A stretch of DNA of 64,000 nt from Adineta vaga (Eukaryota; Rotifera), in the NCBI GenBank assembly GCA_021613535.1, contig CP075492.1, positions 14,012,001 to 14,076,000 on the forward strand, written 5' to 3'. Numbering within the stretch: the first letter of the stretch is position 1; the number at the start of each line of letters is the position of its first letter. Both the position numbers and the translations under genes were made by a program. Positions 59,942-64,000 of this stretch are shown piece by piece. Below the pieces are notes generated by a model that was given only the letters and a program-made list of their open reading frames with translations, made no database searches and had not been told where the DNA came from.

Positions 59942-60670
59942 ATGTCGAATCATTCTAAAGAAGTACATTCTTTAGTTGATCGGTCAGAGAAAACGTCTCA
60001 TCCACTTCCTCGTCTTGTCTTCTCAGTTCTTCGTGCAATTGATCCTTATCTTCAATCACTCTTAATTTTTCATGGATTTGGTCATCAGCTCTTATCTCAA
60101 TTTGGTCTCACTACAATTCCTGCTGGACCGAAAGGCAAAGTACTAGTAGCGATGGCAGCTGGTTGTGCTTTGAAACAAATTATTAATATGGTTTACATCC
60201 TAGAAATAAAAATAGATTATTCAGCAGCAGTTGGTATATGCATTTATAACACGTTAACAAATTCGATTGCTTCACTTTCTTCTATTTATTATGGACCTTC
60301 GAATGAACTAGGTAATTTACAATATGTGGGCATTTCATTATTTTCTGTTGGCCTTCTCACTGAATTAATATCTGAACTTCAACGCAAACGATTTAAAGAT
60401 GATCCAGCAAATAAAGGCAAACTCTATACTGGTGGATTGTTTTCTCTTGCTCGTCATATTAATTATGGTGGATATAGTCTTTGGCGTACAGGAATGGCTT
60501 TAACAAGTGGAAATTATTGGTGGGCTGCTTTACAATTCTCATTTCATCTCTGGTACTTTACAACCAAAGGTATACCTGATATCGCTGGTTATTGCAGCAA
60601 AAGATATGGTGATGAATGGAAAAAATATGAACGTGATGTTCCAAATACTTTACTACCATATATCTGGTGA
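59942..60670 (+). CDS. DUF1295/isoprenylcysteine-methyltransferase-like membrane enzyme
   Basis: Intronless, 242 residues, with about five hydrophobic helices. The C-terminal half contains GKLYTGGLFSLARHINYGG, the cofactor-side motif (L-Y/W-x-x-R-H-x-N-Y-x-G) shared by steroid reductase C-terminal and ICMT-like proteins. It is followed by a WWAALQFSFHLWYFTTKGIP segment and YGDEWKKYERDVP. Proteins with this exact layout are common in fungi, so horizontal origin is possible (inference). It is not a close paralogue of the DUF1295 protein at 32.0-33.0 kb. The reaction is unknown, likely lipid reduction or methylation at the ER. Confidence 0.75.
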   Translation: MSNHSKEVHSLVDRSEKTSHPLPRLVFSVLRAIDPYLQSLLIFHGFGHQLLSQFGLTTIPAGPKGKVLVAMAAGCALKQIINMVYILEIKIDYSAAVGICIYNTLTNSIASLSSIYYGPSNELGNLQYVGISLFSVGLLTELISELQRKRFKDDPANKGKLYTGGLFSLARHINYGGYSLWRTGMALTSGNYWWAALQFSFHLWYFTTKGIPDIAGYCSKRYGDEWKKYERDVPNTLLPYIW

Positions 60671-61003
60671 TCTTATTATGATATAGATTGACAATCTTAT
60701 ATTTTGAATAAAATATCCAAGCTTAAATGATTTGATTTTAGATTCCGATTGTATGTTGAAAAGAACTCAAACTTGCATTCGTATTCTTTGCCATTTCTAG
60801 CAGTCAGTGCAAACATTAAAATTACTTTTATTTAGGTGATAGCGTTCACTCCCTCTCGACTTCTCTCTAAACATAATAAGAAGATTCAACATAGATAGTT
60901 ACTTAAGTAATAAGTATCTTCGTGTCATACTTATTTTTATAATATCGCGTTGGAATAAAATATGAATTAGAATTATTTGGTGCGAATATGATTGAAGGAT
61001 CAA
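60671..61003. other. Intergenic, convergent 3' ends
   Basis: An AATAAA-type word lies shortly after the plus-strand stop (about 60706-60712). Otherwise nothing is recognised. Confidence 0.4.
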
Positions 61004-62757
61004 TTACATGATCTCTTCTGGTGCAATATGTTTTCTTTCTTGTAATTTAAATCGAATCAAATAATATTGATGCCGAATAAGTCGATAAAGCATTTCAATA
61101 AACTCCATAACAGATAGAAAACTAATACCAATCCATAGACCCGTTTGACCACCAATATTCGAAAGAACATCAACGATCGTAAGTTGTGCTGATTGTTTAT
61201 TTTCTTCTACGACTGTTGTTTCTCGGACTATGCTTAAAGCAAGATAATTTTTCTTTATATGATTTTCCCAATTTGTTGACCAATCGGTAGGTAATGGAAC
61301 AGTTGATTTTTCTACAAATGCTTTTATACCATTCATTTGCCATTCTACAGGTGATTCTAAGGCTGATTTTTGAATAAGAAATTCACTTATTAAACATTCT
61401 GTTGAACAATCAGAACAATATTTCTCTTGAAGATCTGTTGAACTTAAAAGTTCATCAACTGCTCGATCATAACATGGGTTAGAATGAATATATTTACAAA
61501 CAGGTGCTTGAACAGTTTTCTTGGTACTTGGTAAAACAAGTGATCGAGCATTCCACAGATATGGACTAATGCATCCACATTTTTCATATCTTTAAAAAAA
61601 AGAATTCACTCATTGGAAAGTTTTCTTTCGATTTTACTTACGCGTAAGTTTGTTCACAGAGTTGTTGACAAATACTCTGAGTATAACCATAATCTGCACC
61701 ATTGTAATAGTTTTCGTACATGATTTTCATGCTCAATGATACACGATCAGTACATGTTGTATAAGGAGGTGAGAGTAATGAAGTTGTCTTCTTTTTATAA
61801 CCTAACTTATGTTTATGTCCTGGATTTAAATAGATTCCTGCTGTTTCAATTGAAGGTAATTGAGTATTATCATGAACTAACGCAACCATTCCAACTCCTA
61901 AAAGTAAAACAAATAAAACTGTATATGATTACTGCATGTTGATATTTATCGATGCATACCTGTCCAATAATAAGGAATATATTGATGACTATGTACATAA
62001 AATTCCATTTCAAGTAATCCATTTCCACCATGTTCATTTCCGTATCGTACGTAATTTTCATTTGTCTCATTTTTCATTTTTGCATTGAATGTATGACAAA
62101 GTCCATGTGTTACCGAAATGAATGAAATGAAATTATCAATGGTACATGGATATGAATTGAATCTACATGTATAAAGCATGGATGAAAGCGAGTAGAAATA
62201 GGGATTCAATGATTGATTTGCATTAATACTATCAATGACGAACGATCCAATGTAGTCAACCATCGATAGAGGTAATTCACTTCGATTATTGGTATTTGTT
62301 GCGTTTATTCTATCAGTATAATTGTAGAACGCTTCGAGAAAGCGATCAAGACGAAATGGTCCAGCATTACAGATGCTAACTGCAGGAAAATATTGTGGCC
62401 ATTCTCGAATGATATTTATATCAATTTGTGTCGGATATTCATAATAGCTCAAGATAGATTTGACGACAAAATATATCATAACAATAGTAAAAGAAATGAA
62501 AGATATTGACCAGAATATTCGATTATGTATACTTTCACTACGAGCTATACCTGGAACACCATGCATCGATGTATTCAAACTGAATTCACGAATAATTGAG
62601 TGCCGATGCCGAAGTTTCTTTTCTTCTTCCTTTTTGTCTGTTTTGATGTGATCGGTAGATCTGTAATCGAATGAAAGTATAGATGAATTTGTGTCGATTA
62701 TATCACTTACTTTTGAGAAGTTCTAGGTTGATTTTTTGCGTACTCGTTTTCTCTCAT
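61004..62757 (-). CDS. DEG/ENaC-family sodium channel (FaNaC/ASIC-like)
   Basis: Four exons (62711-62757, 61960-62660, 61642-61897, 61004-61589) sum to 1,590 nt and encode 529 residues, all phases closing. After a basic Lys/Glu-rich N-terminus comes HGVPGIARS, the conserved pre-TM1 HG motif. TM1 (FWSISFISFTIVMIYFVV) and a large Cys-rich ectodomain (FPAVSICNAGPF, CGCISPYLW, CSDCSTEC) follow. TM2 has GGQTGLWIGISFLSVMEFIE, including the G-x-S selectivity filter. Family members are sodium channels gated by peptides, protons or force. With so many peptide-receptor-like GPCRs nearby in the window, a peptide-gated role is plausible but not shown. Confidence 0.92.
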
Positions 62758-63627
62758 CTTCTTTGTATTTGCTTTGAAAATCAGAGTAGAAGTTTCAACG
62801 TGGAAAAAAGTGTTTTTCTCTAAAAAAAAACATTTAAAGTAATTACTTGGATGAGTTTTCTTTTCCGGTGAAGAAAAAACGTTTTGCTTTGTGATAAAGT
62901 CAAATGAGAGAAATGTTTTATTTACACTCTTACAATCTTTTTGAACAACTCTTCTCCATTAGTGCCTGAAACATATATATATATTGTCTACCCTTAAACG
63001 GTAAAGCACTAATATTTTTCGGTACTTTACTCGTGAAAAGTCTCGTTTAACTGTAAACGTGAGCGTTAAAAAAGAGTATGAACTCTGAAGCATCCTTTAT
63101 TTTTAATTCTATTTAATTAGTATTTGATTAAATTTGGTAAGAATCCAAATTATTTCCTCCGTAATTTTGATGTTCTAAATCAATTTCGTAAAACTTGTGT
63201 CGCATTATCATACAAATAAAACAGCTGGTGCATTTGTAATAATTGGAAATTTCTTTTACAAGAAGAATGGTCATGGGTTTTTCCCTGCATCGATGATAAC
63301 TATAAAAGAAGCAGTTCAAGACATAGATATTCTATATTAAGTTATTATATTTCATCTGAAACATTTTACGATAAAGTCAAATCTATTTCTCAATTGAAAT
63401 ATAGTAGTATATTCCTTGAAAGAAAACAGGAGTAAGTAAGTTACAACATCAGCTGTCTGATTTCATCAGATTATATTGACGGTACCATTTGATAATGAAT
63501 GACGCGTTTCAAATCTATAAAATTGTTAGAAAACGCATGATAAACTAGAGATTTATTATTATTTCATTTCAGATTCTCAATCGTCTGTGAAGGAATTATC
63601 AAAAAACTATGGTAAACATATTTCTGT
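62758..63627. other. Divergent intergenic region
   Basis: It contains an AT run (about 62971-62984). A possible upstream exon of the right-edge gene lies near 63573-63611 (between ATTTCAG and GTAAAC) but does not join in phase 0. Confidence 0.4.
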
Positions 63628-64000
63628 ATGGGTATAAAAACTTTATTGCGTTTCTTCTTTCAGTTACCAGAAGATCTAAATAGAGCTCGTCTTTCTGTCA
63701 TAATTCATGATATTAATGAATGCCTTAATCAGAAAGATATCGAACGGGTAATTCAACAAAAAGTTAGTCAATCAACATATAAACTGCGTTTAGGGAAACC
63801 ATATGGTTAGTATACTTTATCGATGTAAATATCATTGCGTAAGAGTAAACCATTGTATAGTTGATGCTAATGGCGAACAACGACGCAAAGCTTATATAAA
63901 TTTTCAAGATAAAAAGCAAGTAGATGAGTTCATGAAAAATCGTCCATTCAAAGTTCATGGAAAAGAACTTAAAGTATCACGATATAATCCAAAAGATATT
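63628..64000 (+). CDS. RRM-like protein, partial at right edge
   Basis: The first part reads LPEDLNRARLSVIIHDINECLNQKDIERVIQQ from an ATG at 63628, or from an acceptor just before LPED at about 63663. A short intron (about 63808-63858, GTTAGT...TATAG) then joins in frame to VDANGEQRRKAYINFQDKKQVDEFMKNRPFKVHGKELKVSRYNP. The second half has the beta3-alpha2-beta4 features of an RRM (AYINF as RNP1-like). RRM pairs of this type occur at the N-terminus of PARP14-like and RdRP-type proteins, but the identity cannot be decided because the gene continues past 64,000. Confidence 0.45.

Noticed and set aside
1-64000. CRISPR arrays, bacterial operons, rRNA genes, retrotransposon reverse transcriptases
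   Set aside because: None was seen; the spliced genes show the DNA is eukaryotic, and the only repeats are microsatellites, telomere-like words and the 20-bp subterminal arrays.

Overview
The window reads as nuclear DNA of a bdelloid rotifer (Adineta/Rotaria/Philodina type). The evidence is an AT-rich base composition, compact genes with many 41-75 nt GT-AG introns, short tracts of the bdelloid telomere word TGTGGG, and a gene mix typical of that group: DUF3638 giants, a cellular RNA-dependent RNA polymerase, NHL/EGF membrane proteins, many peptide-receptor-like GPCRs, and genes that look horizontally acquired. The organism assignment is inference. Gene structures below were assembled by hand from splice signals, reading phase and recognisable protein families.

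Layout. 1-8.8 kb: a DUF3638-type giant ATPase-like protein, cut by the left edge and broken by three frameshifts. 8.8-10.8 kb: no gene seen. 10.8-13.5 kb: a small membrane protein and an ABCG2-like half transporter with one in-frame stop. 14-17.5 kb: a GPCR, a three-exon Josephin-like cysteine protease, an approximately 750 bp inverted-repeat element with 20-bp subterminal repeats and a SWIM zinc-finger remnant, and an orphan 3' exon of an AsaB/CmcJ-like enzyme. 17.7-20.9 kb: a double-NHL, EGF, single-pass protein with one in-frame stop. 21.6-22.6 kb: a GPCR. 23.5-28.5 kb: an intact 11-exon RNA-dependent RNA polymerase with an N-terminal RRM and the DLDGD catalytic motif. 29-34.5 kb: a GT23-like fucosyltransferase, an FG-GAP fragment, a tryparedoxin-like protein, a DUF1295 membrane protein and a GPCR. 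35.5-39.2 kb: a GPCR, a CYYR1/VOPP1-like PPxY protein and a BAHD acyltransferase. 39.7-46.8 kb: an M13 (neprilysin-like) peptidase, a secreted orphan and an M28 peptidase. 47.9-53.5 kb: an F-box remnant, a GNAT, a GPCR, a Gly-rich membrane protein and a GT31 glycosyltransferase with an in-frame stop. 55-64 kb: a degraded membrane-protein remnant, an SLC5 sodium symporter, a second DUF1295-type enzyme, a DEG/ENaC channel, and an RRM-like protein running off the right edge.

Functional themes. Peptide signalling is prominent: five class-A GPCRs, one DEG/ENaC channel and two ectopeptidases that could inactivate peptides. The RdRP is the likely RNA-silencing component. Broken or partial genes (DUF3638, ABCG2-like, NHL/EGF, GT31, AsaB exon, F-box, FG-GAP, an unidentified C-terminal exon, YrhK-like remnant) are interspersed with intact multi-exon genes whose phases close perfectly. 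That is the pattern expected if one member of a degenerate-tetraploid gene set is decaying, although assembly error can explain some of the one-base shifts.
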